This document shows, piece by piece, positions 32,383 to 42,066 of a stretch of DNA of 45,016 bases. The stretch covers positions 1 through 45,016 of the forward strand of contig JAVBJT010000033.1 of NCBI GenBank assembly GCA_031546845.1. The letters run 5' to 3'. A program made the translations under genes and the position numbers. This DNA is from Azoarcus sp031546845. Lineage in GTDB: Bacteria > Pseudomonadota > Gammaproteobacteria > Burkholderiales > Rhodocyclaceae. The notes beneath the pieces were generated by a model, which saw only the letters and a list, made by a program, of their open reading frames with translations, did no database searches and had not been told where the DNA came from. Numbering within the stretch: position 1 is the first letter of the stretch; each line of letters opens with the position of its first letter.

Positions 32383-33660
32383 TCAGTTCCCGAACATCAC
32401 CTGCCCTTCGACCAGCGTGTAACGTACCTGGCCGGGCAATTCCAAACCGAGGAAAGGCGTGTTTTTACCTTGGCTGCGCAGGCTGTCATGGGTGACGCGC
32501 ACGCGCGCTTCGGGGTCGAACACGCACAGGTCAGCACGGGCACCGGGCGAAAGATGGCCGGCTTTGGTGATGCCGACGATGCGCGCTGCTTCCGAGGTGA
32601 CGCGAGCGAGCGCTTGCGGGAGCGGCACGCCGGCGGCGCCGGCCCATTTCAGCGTTAGCGGCAGCAGCAGTTCGAGGCCGGTTGCGCCGGGTTCGGATTC
32701 GGAGAAAGGCGTCTGCTTGCCGTCGTCGTCGACCGGTGTGTGATCGGAGCACAGCGCGTCGATATGACCTTCGGCGAGTCCCCGGCATAGCGCCTCGCGG
32801 TCGCGTTGGCTGCGCAGCGGGGGGATGAGGTGGCAGTTGGCGTTGAAGTAGCCGATATCCGCGTCGCACAGATGAACGTGGTTGATCGATACGTCGCACG
32901 TCACGTCCATGCCGTCGTTGCGTGCCTGCTCGATGAGCGCGAGGCCAGCGGCGCTGGACAGGCGGGTGATGTGCAGGCGGACGCCCGTCATTTTCGCCAG
33001 TTGCAGGTAGGTGTAGAGCGCGATGGTTTCCGCTGCCACGGGAATGCCGGGCAGCCCCAGGCGGCTGGCGATTTCACCGTCGTGAGCATAGCCGTCGCGC
33101 GCGAGAAAGGGGGTGATGGGCTGCAGCCAGACGCGGAAGTCGAAGGTGGCAGCGTATTGCAGCGCGCGTAGCAGTACGCCGTTATTGGCGATGGGAACGT
33201 TGGCCTGGCTGAAGGCGACGCAGCCGGCTTCGACCAGTTCGGCCATTTCCGACAGGCGTTCGCCCTTCAACCCCACAGTGAGCGCACCGACCGGGTAGAC
33301 GTGGGCGCGGTTGAGTTTTTTCGCCCGGTAGCAAAGCATTTCCACCAGACCGGGTTCGTCCAGCACCGGATCGGTATCGGGCGGAATGGCGAGGCTGGTG
33401 ATGCCGCCGGCCATCGCCGCGTCCATTTCCGATTCGAGCGTGGCGCGGTATTCAAAGCCGGGTTCGCGCAGCCGTGCGGCGAGGTCGATGAGGCCAGGGC
33501 ATACGACGAGTCCCTGGGCATCGATACGTTTGTCGGTATGGAAGCCGTCCGGGGCGTTGCCGATGGCGGCGATCTTGCCATCGGCAAGGTAGAGGTCGGC
33601 TACACGGTCGAGGTGGTTGGCCGGATCGATGAGGCGGCCGTTGCTGATCAGGATTTTCAT
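32383..33660 (-). CDS. pyrX: inactive dihydroorotase homologue PyrX (PyrC')
   Basis: 425 residues of the cyclic amidohydrolase fold. The metal-binding HxH after the first strand is missing: active enzymes read DxHVHxRxPG, this one reads DLAARLREPG at 59-68. Later segments such as VTCDVSINHVHL and CSDHTPVDDDGK remain. In Pseudomonas such pyrC' products are catalytically dead and needed for assembly of the aspartate transcarbamoylase dodecamer. Its position 25 bp after pyrB fits that role. If so, a true dihydroorotase must be encoded elsewhere. Many annotation systems would label it dihydroorotase. Confidence 0.9.
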   Translation of the reverse strand: MKILISNGRLIDPANHLDRVADLYLADGKIAAIGNAPDGFHTDKRIDAQGLVVCPGLIDLAARLREPGFEYRATLESEMDAAMAGGITSLAIPPDTDPVLDEPGLVEMLCYRAKKLNRAHVYPVGALTVGLKGERLSEMAELVEAGCVAFSQANVPIANNGVLLRALQYAATFDFRVWLQPITPFLARDGYAHDGEIASRLGLPGIPVAAETIALYTYLQLAKMTGVRLHITRLSSAAGLALIEQARNDGMDVTCDVSINHVHLCDADIGYFNANCHLIPPLRSQRDREALCRGLAEGHIDALCSDHTPVDDDGKQTPFSESEPGATGLELLLPLTLKWAGAAGVPLPQALARVTSEAARIVGITKAGHLSPGARADLCVFDPEARVRVTHDSLRSQGKNTPFLGLELPGQVRYTLVEGQVMFGN

Positions 33661-33685
33661 GCGCGTGATCCTTGGGCGTGTGCCC

Positions 33686-34645
33686 TCAATGCCCGCCCAA
33701 CATGCTCATGACCGCCATGCGCACGGCGATGCCGAAGGTGACCTGCGGTAGGATCACCGCCTGCGCGCCGTCGGCCACGGCGGAGTCGATTTCCACGCCG
33801 CGGTTCATCGGCCCGGGGTGCATGACGATGGCGTCGGGTTTGGCGAGTGCTAGCTTTTCCGCCGTCAGCCCCCAGACTTTGTAGTATTCCTGCGGTGTGG
33901 GCAGCAGCGCGCCGCTCATGCGCTCGTTTTGCAGCCGCAGCATCATCACCACGTCGACGCCTCGCAAGCCTTCGCGGATATCGTGAAAAACATGCACGCC
34001 GAGTTTTTCCACATCGGTCGGCAGCAGGGTTTTGGGGCCGATGACGCGTACTTCGGGTACGCCCAGTGTAGTGAGCGCGGCGATTTGCGAACGCGCCACA
34101 CGCGAGTGCAGCACGTCGCCGACGATAGCGACGGTGAGGCCGGTGAAGTCGCGCTTGAAGTGGCGGATGGTGTACATGTCCAGCAGCCCCTGGGTGGGGT
34201 GGGCATGACGGCCGTCGCCGGCGTTGATGACGTGGATGTGATCGCGGCTGGTGGCGTGCAGATGCTGGGCGATGAGGAAAGGCGCGCCGCTGGCGGCGTG
34301 GCGGACGACGAACATGTCGGCCTGCATCGCGCACAGGTTGTCGACGGTGTCGAGCAAGCTTTCGCCCTTGGCCGCCGAGCTGGTGTTGATGTTGAGGTTG
34401 ACGACGTCGGCCGACAGCCGTTTGGCCGCGATCTCGAAGGTGGTACGGGTACGTGTGGAATTCTCGAAAAACAGGTTGAACACGCTTTTACCGCGCAACA
34501 ACGGCAGTTTTTTGATTTCGCGTTCAGCCACTTCGGTGAAAGGCGCGGCGGTGTCGAGGATCGCGGTGATAATTTCGCGCGGCAGGCCGTCCAGGGTGAG
34601 CAGATGTTGAAGCTCGCCGTGCTGGTTCAGTTGGGGATTATGCAT
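33686..34645 (-). CDS. pyrB: aspartate carbamoyltransferase catalytic subunit
   Basis: 319 residues. It makes N-carbamoyl-aspartate from carbamoyl phosphate and aspartate, the committed step of pyrimidine synthesis. The carbamoyl-phosphate motif STRTRT is at 63-68 (FFENSTRTRTTFE); HPTQGLLDM and a C-terminal MHPGPMNRGVEI segment complete the active site. Its start lies eight bases inside the end of pyrR. No regulatory pyrI is visible; instead pyrX follows, as in the Pseudomonas-type holoenzyme. Confidence 0.97.
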   Translation of the reverse strand: MHNPQLNQHGELQHLLTLDGLPREIITAILDTAAPFTEVAEREIKKLPLLRGKSVFNLFFENSTRTRTTFEIAAKRLSADVVNLNINTSSAAKGESLLDTVDNLCAMQADMFVVRHAASGAPFLIAQHLHATSRDHIHVINAGDGRHAHPTQGLLDMYTIRHFKRDFTGLTVAIVGDVLHSRVARSQIAALTTLGVPEVRVIGPKTLLPTDVEKLGVHVFHDIREGLRGVDVVMMLRLQNERMSGALLPTPQEYYKVWGLTAEKLALAKPDAIVMHPGPMNRGVEIDSAVADGAQAVILPQVTFGIAVRMAVMSMLGGH

Positions 34646-35153
34646 CGATCAGCCTCAGATTCAGCGTGCCGTCGTCTGCGCGTTTCAGTTGCAGGCTTTG
34701 CGATGCCGGCAGCGGTTCGGGTAGGGTCAGGGCGCAATAGCGGGCGGCGATGGGCAACTGGCGGTCGCCACGGTCGATCAGCACGGCCAGGTCGATACGG
34801 GAGGGCCGGCCGAAATCGAAGAGTTCGTTGATGGCGGCGCGCGTGGTGCGGCCGGTGTAGAGCACGTCGTCGACGAGGACTATGGGGGCGTCTTCCACCG
34901 AAAACGGGATGTCGGTGCGTTGCGGCTGCGGGTGCAGCCCTTTGGCGCCGTAGTCGTCGCGGTAGAAGGAAACGTCGATCATGCCCAGCGGTTGAGTCAG
35001 GCCGAGCAGGGTGTGCAGCCGCTCGGCAAGCCAGACGCCGCCGGTGTGGATACCGACGAGGGCAGTGTTGGGGAACAGGTGCGGGCGCATCTGGTCGGCG
35101 AGTTGCCGGCACAGCGCTTCGGCATTGGGGAGCGACTCAGTCAGGGATGGCAT
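34638..35153 (-). CDS. pyrR: PyrR, pyrimidine regulatory protein / uracil phosphoribosyltransferase
   Basis: 171 residues with a type I phosphoribosyltransferase fold. The PRPP-binding motif is IVLVDDVLYTGRTTRAAI at 91-108. SFYRDDYGAKG and IHTGGVWLAERL match PyrR. In Bacillus it binds pyr mRNA and also makes UMP; in proteobacteria the RNA-binding role is less clear, and it may control pyrB expression differently. The gene overlaps ruvX upstream (17 bp) and pyrB downstream (8 bp), so dosage with both is linked. Confidence 0.93.
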   Translation of the reverse strand: MPSLTESLPNAEALCRQLADQMRPHLFPNTALVGIHTGGVWLAERLHTLLGLTQPLGMIDVSFYRDDYGAKGLHPQPQRTDIPFSVEDAPIVLVDDVLYTGRTTRAAINELFDFGRPSRIDLAVLIDRGDRQLPIAARYCALTLPEPLPASQSLQLKRADDGTLNLRLIDA

Positions 35154-35628
35154 GGCGGGTCGAGTCCAGAAAGTGCTGCAAAATCAGTTGGGCGGCGCTG
35201 GCGTCGAGTTTGTCGCGGCGCTGGCGCCAGTCGCGTACGCCGGCTTCGCGTAGCGCGGCGTCGGCGGCGGCGGATGAAAGCCGCTCGTCCACCGTGGTTA
35301 CGGGAAGGTTGAAGCGACCGTGCAATTGATTGGCGAAACGTTGGCAACGCACGGTAAGCGGGTGCTCGCCGCCGTCCAGATAGCGCGGCAGACCGACGAT
35401 GAGCGCGACTGGACGCCATTCGTCGATGAGGCGGGTAATGGCGGCAAAGCGGGCTGCATTGGCTTCTTCGTGCAGCGTGATGAGTGCGCTGGCGTGTCCG
35501 GTTTCCAGCTCGCCGATAGCGACGCCAGTGCGGGCAAGGCCGAAATCGAAGCCTAGCAGCGTGCCGCGAGGCGGCAGCGACAACGGAAGGGGTGAGGCGG
35601 GCGCCAGTGCGGCAGCCGCATCAGGCAT
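35137..35628 (-). CDS. ruvX: RuvX / YqgF-type Holliday-junction resolvase-like nuclease
   Basis: 163 residues, RNase H-like. The first catalytic aspartate is in LLGFDFGLARTGVAIG, the glutamate region is near VDERLSSAAADAALRE, and DASAAQLILQHFLD contains the last acidic residue. It is thought to process the 5' end of pre-16S rRNA. Start: ATG 35628 has GAGG nine bases upstream. The frame continues to a TTG at 35637, which directly abuts that GAGG and is rejected. It overlaps algH by eight bases and pyrR by 17. Confidence 0.94.
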   Translation of the reverse strand: MPDAAAALAPASPLPLSLPPRGTLLGFDFGLARTGVAIGELETGHASALITLHEEANAARFAAITRLIDEWRPVALIVGLPRYLDGGEHPLTVRCQRFANQLHGRFNLPVTTVDERLSSAAADAALREAGVRDWRQRRDKLDASAAQLILQHFLDSTRHAIPD

Positions 35629-36187
35629 GCCCGACAACCTCGCTGAGTTTAGCGAAGTCGACGCCGAGCTTTTGCATGGCGGCGACGAGGCGCTCTTCCG
35701 GCGGCAGGTCGAAAACGATGGCCATATCGGCTTCCACCGTTAGCCAGGCGTTGTCGGCGAGTTCTTGTTCGAGCTGGCCGGCGGCCCAGCCGGCGTAACC
35801 CAGGGTGACAAGCACCTCGTACGGTTCCGCGCCGCTACCGATGGCTTGGAGAACGTCGCGGCTGCTGGTCAGGCCGACATCGGTATTGACGCGCAGTGTC
35901 GAATGCCATTCGCCACAGGGGCGATGTAGTACGAAACCACGATCGGTTTGCACCGGGCCACCGAAATAGACGGGTTGCGTGGCAAGGCGGTCAGTTTCCA
36001 GCGGGAGTTCGATGCGCTCGAACAAGGCGGCAAGCGTCATGTCGATCGGGCGATTGACGATGATGCCGAGCGCGCCTTGGTCGTTGTGTTCGGCGATGTA
36101 GGTCAGGGTGCGCGAAAAATGGGGATCGGCCATGCTGGGCATGGCGATTAGGAAATGGTTCGTCAGATTGGCCGTGGGCGTATCCAT
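35621..36187 (-). CDS. YqgE/AlgH-family protein
   Basis: 188 residues. Diagnostic segments are NHFLIAMPSMADPHFSRTLTYIAEHN, GALGIIVNRPIDMTLAALFERI, VYFGGPVQTDRGFVLHRP and ALGYAGWAAGQLEQEL-like VTLGYAGWAAGQLEQELADNAW. The function is unsettled; AlgH was linked to alginate regulation in Pseudomonas. It is first in the algH-ruvX-pyrR-pyrB-pyrX operon, a layout common in beta- and gammaproteobacteria. All adjoining genes overlap or nearly touch, so a single promoter upstream of 36187 is likely. Confidence 0.94.
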   Translation of the reverse strand: MDTPTANLTNHFLIAMPSMADPHFSRTLTYIAEHNDQGALGIIVNRPIDMTLAALFERIELPLETDRLATQPVYFGGPVQTDRGFVLHRPCGEWHSTLRVNTDVGLTSSRDVLQAIGSGAEPYEVLVTLGYAGWAAGQLEQELADNAWLTVEADMAIVFDLPPEERLVAAMQKLGVDFAKLSEVVGHA

Positions 36188-36228
36188 GCCTGTATTCTAC
36201 GCCCTCGCCGATGCAGATGCGCGCTTGC

Positions 36229-36269
36229 CGCTACGTCCGCCGGTGACTGGCGCGGACGTGGCGGACGGG
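36229..36269. other. nested inverted repeat between chpA and algH
   Basis: Two mutually exclusive hairpins share this 91-bp gap: acgtccgc with gcggacgt (eight pairs), or gtccgcc with ggcggac (seven pairs). Neither has a downstream U-tract on the minus strand. The pair may end chpA transcription weakly or shape the leader of the algH-pyr operon. Confidence 0.45.
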
Positions 36270-36278
36270 CTGGTCGTT

Positions 36279-39200
36279 TCAAGCCGTGATGAAGCGGCCG
36301 GTGTGGCGTGCCAACAACTCAAGCAGTTCTTCTTCCTGATAGGGCTTGCCAAGGTAATGGTTGGCACCGATTTCGGCCGCATAACGGCGGTGTTTGTCGG
36401 CCAACCGGGAGGTGATCATGATCACCGGCACGTCGCGGGTGCGGCTGTCGGCGCGTACGTTGCGCACGAAGTCGAAGCCGTCCATGCGCGGCATTTCGAT
36501 GTCGGACAGGATGACGTCGGGGACGGTTTCGATGAGTTTTTCCAACCCATCGACGCCATCCTTGGCGGTCAGGACGCGGTAGCCCTCGCGTTCGAGCAGG
36601 CGGCCAGTGATTTTGCGCACGGTGAGCGAATCGTCCACGATCAACACGGTGGGCGGCTCTTGGACAGTGTCTGCTGTCTCGATGCCGGCGTGATCGTCCG
36701 CTGCCTCGTCGTTTTCATCACCCAAGCCACGACTGGCAAGCGCCACCGGATTCAGGATAAGCACGATTTCGCCGTCGCCGAGCACGGTGGCGCCGGACAT
36801 GCCGACGATGCGGTTCAACTGTGGACCGGCGTTCTTGACGACGATTTCCTGATTGCCGCGCAAGCCGTCCACATGCAGTGCCAGGGTTTGCGCACCAGCG
36901 CGCAACAGTAGCATCCAGTTGTAGCGCTGTATTTCCGGCCGGCTTTCGCGGTCGCCGAGCAGGCGCGGTAAGTAGCGGTAGGTGTAGCGTTCGTTCAGCC
37001 AGTCGATGCCGCGATTTTCACGCAGATGCTCGAGGGCGTCCGGTTTTAGCTCCAGCACCTGCGCCACCATGCTCGATGGAATCGCGTAGGTGTGCCCGCC
37101 CGCCCGCACCAGCAGGGCTTGGGTGACGGCCAGTGTGAGCGGCAGATAGATGCGGAAGGTGGTGCCGCTGCCCGGTTTGCTGTTGACGTCGATGCGTCCG
37201 CCGAGCGAGGCGGTTTCCGTTTTCACCACGTCCATGCCGACACCGCGGCCGGATACGGTGGAAACCGTGCCGGCCGTGGTAAAGCCGGGCACGAAGATGA
37301 GGTTGGTCAGACGGCGTTCGTCAACCGCTTCATTGGCGCCAAACAGGCCGTTTTCCCGCGCCCGTTCGGCGATGCGGGTAAAGTCGAGTCCGCGGCCGTC
37401 GTCGGTAAGCTCGATGGCGATTTCGTTGCCTTCTTGAGCGACGCTGAGCGTGAGTTGGCCGATTTCCGGTTTGCCCGCGGCGCGGCGCGCGTCAGGCGCT
37501 TCAATGCCGTGCGCGAGCGCGTTGCGCAACAAGTGTTCGAGCGGCGCCACCATGTGTTCGAGTACGCTGCGGTCGATTTCGATGCGGCCGCCGCGCAAAT
37601 CCAGGTTGGCGCGCTTGTTCAGATCCTTGGCGCCTTGGCGGACAATGCGGTAGAGGCGGTCGGCCAAGCTGTCGAACGGCACCATGCGGACCCGCATCAG
37701 CGCTTGCTGCAACTCGCGCGATAGGCGCGCCTGACTGTGCAGGGCGATATCGGCGCCGTCGAGGTTCTTGAGCAAATTCTGCTGCACCGTGGTGACGTCG
37801 TTGACACTCTCGGCCATCATCCGGGTGAGTTCCTGCAGCCGGGTGTAGCGGTCCATCTCCAGCGGGTCGAACTGGCTGTGCGCCGATTCGGCGTGGGCGA
37901 TGCGCGATTGCATCTGCACTTCGGCTTGAATTTCCACCTCGCGCAATTGGTTGCGCAGGCGGATGACGTTCTCGGTAAGGTCGAGCAGCGAACGCCGCAG
38001 CGTGCGCAGTTCGCCGTCAATGCGGGTGCGGGCAATGCCGATTTCGCCCGCTTCGTTTACGAAGCGGTCGATCAGATCGGCGCGCACGCGCAACGTCGCG
38101 GAGGCGGTCATTTCCGTGTCGGCGACGGTGATTTCTTCCTGAATCGCCGTGACAGCGGGCGTGGCCACGCTTGGCGCCAGCATGCCACCGGTGGCGAGGT
38201 TGTCGATCAACTGCTCGGTGATATCGAGACCGGTAGCGATATCGTCAATGACGGCTGCTGCCGGACGGTGGCTTTTGAGCGCGGTTTCGAGGCGCGATTC
38301 GATCTGATGCAGATGCTCGCCCAAGGTCATGGCGCCTGCCATGCGCGCGCTGCCCTTGAGTGTATGGAGCTGCCGCGCGATAGCTTGACGGTGTCCGTCG
38401 TCGTCGGGCTCGCTCTGCCATGTGCGCAGGGTGGCGTGGAGCTGGCTGAGAAGTTCGGCGCTTTCCTCGAGGAAGATCGGCAGCAACTGCGTGTCGATAT
38501 CGTCGTGTACCGGTGCCGCCGGTTCGGGGGTGATGTCGGCGGGAGTTTCCGGTTGAGCAGCTGCCGGGGCCGGTTCCGACTGAACCTTGGGAGCCGGCGC
38601 GGATGTGTGGCGGACGCTTTGTTCGAGCTGTCCGACCAGTTCGGGCACATTGAGCGGCATGCGTTGCTGCCCTACTTCGGCGAGCATTGCATCGAGCGTG
38701 TCCGCTGCTGTGGCGAACAAGGGAAGGTCGGTGCCCGGTGGGCGGGATTGGTCCTGCAAGCGGCGCAAGGCGTGTTCCAGGGCGCGCGCCAGGGTTTGCA
38801 TCGGTATCACATGCGCGGTACTGGAAATGCCGGCCAGCGTATGGGCGGCGCGCAGCGCTTCTTCCGACGACAGTAACACCGGGTTGGTGCCGAGGCGGGC
38901 AAATTCACGATGCAGCGTGCCGAGGTGTTGCTGCGCTTCGGTGAGGAAAAGATCGTAAAGCGGGCGCGGCAGTTCGATATCGCCGACGTGAATCGTGTCG
39001 TTGTCGTTCCAGTCTAGAGCGGGCGAGGCCGTTGTGGCAGGGGGCGCCTCAGTGGGGGGCGTTTCCGGAGCTTCTACGCTTTCGGGATGGATTTCTTCGA
39101 AAATGCCTGCTTCGGAAACGCTTATTTCCGGAATGCCGATTTCGGGGGCAATGATGTCGTCGGCAATAACATCGGGGGGAGGCATTTCGCCAGGGAGGCT

Positions 39201-42032
39201 TTCCTCTTCGAGGGAGGTAATTTCGATGCTGCCGGATTCGAGAGGGTTGAACTCGATATCGGATGCATCCAAGGTGAACGCGTCGAGGACGATCGGCTCG
39301 TCGGCGGCAAGTTCAGCTTCCGTCGCTGGGGTGCTTGGCGGAATCAGTGAGGTAAGGTCGACGGCGGGTGTTTCGCCCGCATCGAGTTCGAAATCGAGCT
39401 CGCCGGCAGCGAACAAACCGACCGATGCGGTGGATTCGCTGGCCTGTCCCCGCGGCGATTCATCGCTAGCGATAAGTTCGCTCAGCGGAGCCAGCATCTC
39501 TTCCAGGTCGAGCGATAGTTCTTGTGCGGGCGCTGCGTCATGGGGTGTAAAGCCGAGCTGCGTTTTTTCCGGGTGGAAGCCTTCCTCTTTTTGCGCCTGA
39601 GCGCCGGATTCCGCGGGCAGACTCTCATCTTCCAGCGATAGATCGAGATCTGAAAGGTTGAGTATGGTTTGAGTTGCCGCCGTTGGTGTGTCGGCGGCGG
39701 GTGCATCCGTGGCGGCCGGCAGCGGTTCCGGCGTTTCCGTGGCGCGCAGGCGCTCGGCTTCCGCCGTGAGTTCGGATGCGTCGCGGCTGTTCGGGCCGCC
39801 GGATTCGAGTTGTGCGACCCATTCGCCAAAGAACTGTTGTGCGGCGCTGACAAGGTGATGCAGCTCTGGCGTGAGCGGCCATTCGAGCTGGAGCCAGCGG
39901 TTGAGTGTTTGTTCCAAACCCCAGGCCGCTTCGCCGAAGTCGCGCAGCCCGACCATGCGACCGCTGCCCTTGAGGGTGTGGAAGCCGCGGCGGACGGCGA
40001 TGAGGTGTTCTTTCTCCGTCGGGTTGGTGCGGGACAGTTCGAACTGTTCGCCGATTGTGGCGAGAACCTCATGTGCTTCTTCAATGAAGATGCACAGCAA
40101 TTCGGCATCGATCTCTTCGTCGCTGGCTTCGATCAGTTTGCGCGTGGCTTCGGCGGGCTTCGGCACCTCCAGCGCGGGTTTAGGCTCGGCCTCGAACACG
40201 TCGCGGAGGGTGGTCGTGGCAGTGCCGGCGGGCTTAGAGCGGAGGGTGGTTGTGGAAGTGCCGACGGGCTTGGTTACCGGCGTGGGCGCTTCTTGAGCCA
40301 CGGGGAGTGCCTCGACGGCGAATTCATCCTCGTCGCCGATCTCGACGACCTCGTCCTCTTCCGCTTCCTCGGAGACATCCGGTTCAAGGAGGCGCTTCAG
40401 GTTGGTGCGGCTGTGTTGCAGCGATTCGACGTAAAAGCCAAGGGCGGAGAGGTGGTGCGCGAGCGTTTGGAATTCGCCGGGATCCGTTTCCGTTTGCTCA
40501 TTGGCGAAGCGGGCGATGGTTTCGCTGGCCTCGCGGGCCAGGGCGATAGCATCGGTTTCGCCCAATAAGGTCAGTGCGCCTTCGATTTGTTGCATCGGGC
40601 CGGATAGCAGAGCCAGCGGCGCGCGTTTGTTTTGGTTGCGGAAATAATCGTCGAGTGTCTGTTCGACATGGGCGAGGCTGGAGAGAATCTCTTTCGAGAG
40701 CTGGCTGACAGCCTCTTTTTCTTGAGCGCGGCGGCTGGAATCGATATCGGAAGCAGGCAAGGCCGCGGGCAGGGATTTGCCTTGGGTCAGTGCGTCCAGG
40801 CGGGCCAGGGCGTCATCTACTTGAGTGCTGACGCTCGTTTCCAGCGCGCGGCGGTCAAGGGTGGTTTCGGCCAACAACAAGGCGGTGGCGACTTCGAGAC
40901 CTACGGCTTCGGAAAAGCGCAAAGGGTCTTTTTGCAGCCATAGGCCAAAGTTGAGTATGCCTTTGGTGAGGCGGCCGATTACAGGCCTGCCAAGGCGGCC
41001 AACCGGTTCGGCGAGTTCGTTCATCAACGTGCCGAAACGCGGCAGCGCGGCAGCGGTGCCGCTGCTGAATTCGTCCCATGCTTCCTTGGCTGCCGTCAAC
41101 TGTGTCCGTATCGTCTGCAGCAAGGGCGCAAGAGGAATGTCGCTAAGCCGGCTGCCGGCTTGGGGCAGCAAGGTGTCGAGCCGCCATGTGGCGCGTACCG
41201 CTTTTTGCTGTTCCGTGCGCGCAGGGGTAACGGCGACGCAATAGAGCAGTTCGCGCATGAGGCGGTCGGGTATGGCAGGGTTGCCAGCCATGAGCCGCCG
41301 CATTTGGGTGTCCAGTTGAGTGCACAGGCGTCGGGCTGTTGCATCGGCTTTCAGTGCGCCGTCGGCCAGCGCATCGAAAAAGGCGAGGGATGCCCACCAC
41401 AGGCTGCGCGCTGGTGCGCTTTTTTGCAGCGCCTCGATATCGGCAATGGCCGAACGCATGGCTTTCAGGCCTTTGACCGAGCGCGCATCGCGCAGCCATT
41501 CGAGTAAGCCGCGTTCGTAACGGGCGCGCAGTTGGCGCAAGGAGTCCGGGGTGAGGTTTTCGCTCGCGCTCGCAGTACGGCGCCGGGCGGGGCGCAGTGC
41601 GAGATCGGGGAAAAACAGATCCACGGGCGACGGCGGTGCGTCGCCACGGGCGACGACAAGTTCCGTATAGAGCGGCGCCAAGCGCAGGGACTGATCGGTG
41701 GCGCCGTGGGCGATTTCGTCGAGATAGTTACCGATGCTGGCAAGGGCGCGGTGCGCCAGCGCCAAGCCGGCGGCGTCGACGGGTGTGGTGCGCGCGAGCT
41801 TGCCGAGCACTTGATCGAGCGCGGCGGCGAATTGGGTAAGGCCGTCCAGTCCGACGATGGACAATGCGCCGCGCACCTGGTGCAGGTGGGTTTGGGCGAA
41901 TTGAATGCGAGCGGCCGCGTCTTCGGCTCGCGCCGCTTGGTCAAGCGCTTCGGTTGTGCGGTCGAGCGCAAGATCGATCTCGCTCTTGACCCAGGTCAGG
42001 GGTCCGAGATCGGCTTCGATGGCGTGCGTCAT
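36279..42032 (-). CDS. chpA: ChpA/PilL, hybrid CheA-type histidine kinase of the type IV pilus chemosensory system
   Basis: 1917 residues. Phosphotransfer-type histidines are visible at H51 (LHQVRGAL), H685 (FHTLKGSGRM), H1064 (AHTLAGISS) and H1223 (LHTLKGSARM). A further Hpt-like unit near 480 has Gln in place of His (MQQIEGALTLLG). Acidic, Pro-rich linkers separate them (about 760-1020). The CheA core follows: dimer helices, N-box with N1504 (LRNALAHGIE), DDGRGLD at 1544-1550 and GRGVGMDVVK. Then a CheW-like domain and a C-terminal receiver with D1844 (LSDIEMPRMDG). It phosphorylates PilG/PilH and controls twitching and cAMP-linked surface responses in Pseudomonas. It is last in the pilH-pilI-pilJ-chpA operon. 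Confidence 0.95.
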   Translation of the reverse strand: MTHAIEADLGPLTWVKSEIDLALDRTTEALDQAARAEDAAARIQFAQTHLHQVRGALSIVGLDGLTQFAAALDQVLGKLARTTPVDAAGLALAHRALASIGNYLDEIAHGATDQSLRLAPLYTELVVARGDAPPSPVDLFFPDLALRPARRRTASASENLTPDSLRQLRARYERGLLEWLRDARSVKGLKAMRSAIADIEALQKSAPARSLWWASLAFFDALADGALKADATARRLCTQLDTQMRRLMAGNPAIPDRLMRELLYCVAVTPARTEQQKAVRATWRLDTLLPQAGSRLSDIPLAPLLQTIRTQLTAAKEAWDEFSSGTAAALPRFGTLMNELAEPVGRLGRPVIGRLTKGILNFGLWLQKDPLRFSEAVGLEVATALLLAETTLDRRALETSVSTQVDDALARLDALTQGKSLPAALPASDIDSSRRAQEKEAVSQLSKEILSSLAHVEQTLDDYFRNQNKRAPLALLSGPMQQIEGALTLLGETDAIALAREASETIARFANEQTETDPGEFQTLAHHLSALGFYVESLQHSRTNLKRLLEPDVSEEAEEDEVVEIGDEDEFAVEALPVAQEAPTPVTKPVGTSTTTLRSKPAGTATTTLRDVFEAEPKPALEVPKPAEATRKLIEASDEEIDAELLCIFIEEAHEVLATIGEQFELSRTNPTEKEHLIAVRRGFHTLKGSGRMVGLRDFGEAAWGLEQTLNRWLQLEWPLTPELHHLVSAAQQFFGEWVAQLESGGPNSRDASELTAEAERLRATETPEPLPAATDAPAADTPTAATQTILNLSDLDLSLEDESLPAESGAQAQKEEGFHPEKTQLGFTPHDAAPAQELSLDLEEMLAPLSELIASDESPRGQASESTASVGLFAAGELDFELDAGETPAVDLTSLIPPSTPATEAELAADEPIVLDAFTLDASDIEFNPLESGSIEITSLEEESLPGEMPPPDVIADDIIAPEIGIPEISVSEAGIFEEIHPESVEAPETPPTEAPPATTASPALDWNDNDTIHVGDIELPRPLYDLFLTEAQQHLGTLHREFARLGTNPVLLSSEEALRAAHTLAGISSTAHVIPMQTLARALEHALRRLQDQSRPPGTDLPLFATAADTLDAMLAEVGQQRMPLNVPELVGQLEQSVRHTSAPAPKVQSEPAPAAAQPETPADITPEPAAPVHDDIDTQLLPIFLEESAELLSQLHATLRTWQSEPDDDGHRQAIARQLHTLKGSARMAGAMTLGEHLHQIESRLETALKSHRPAAAVIDDIATGLDITEQLIDNLATGGMLAPSVATPAVTAIQEEITVADTEMTASATLRVRADLIDRFVNEAGEIGIARTRIDGELRTLRRSLLDLTENVIRLRNQLREVEIQAEVQMQSRIAHAESAHSQFDPLEMDRYTRLQELTRMMAESVNDVTTVQQNLLKNLDGADIALHSQARLSRELQQALMRVRMVPFDSLADRLYRIVRQGAKDLNKRANLDLRGGRIEIDRSVLEHMVAPLEHLLRNALAHGIEAPDARRAAGKPEIGQLTLSVAQEGNEIAIELTDDGRGLDFTRIAERARENGLFGANEAVDERRLTNLIFVPGFTTAGTVSTVSGRGVGMDVVKTETASLGGRIDVNSKPGSGTTFRIYLPLTLAVTQALLVRAGGHTYAIPSSMVAQVLELKPDALEHLRENRGIDWLNERYTYRYLPRLLGDRESRPEIQRYNWMLLLRAGAQTLALHVDGLRGNQEIVVKNAGPQLNRIVGMSGATVLGDGEIVLILNPVALASRGLGDENDEAADDHAGIETADTVQEPPTVLIVDDSLTVRKITGRLLEREGYRVLTAKDGVDGLEKLIETVPDVILSDIEMPRMDGFDFVRNVRADSRTRDVPVIMITSRLADKHRRYAAEIGANHYLGKPYQEEELLELLARHTGRFITA

Positions 42033-42066
42033 GAGCGTGCTCTCTTGCTACTTGCTACGGCGGTTG

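Noticed and set aside
37737..38876. 379-codon plus-strand frame opposite chpA
   Set aside because: No motifs, and it runs across conserved Hpt and kinase coding sequence.
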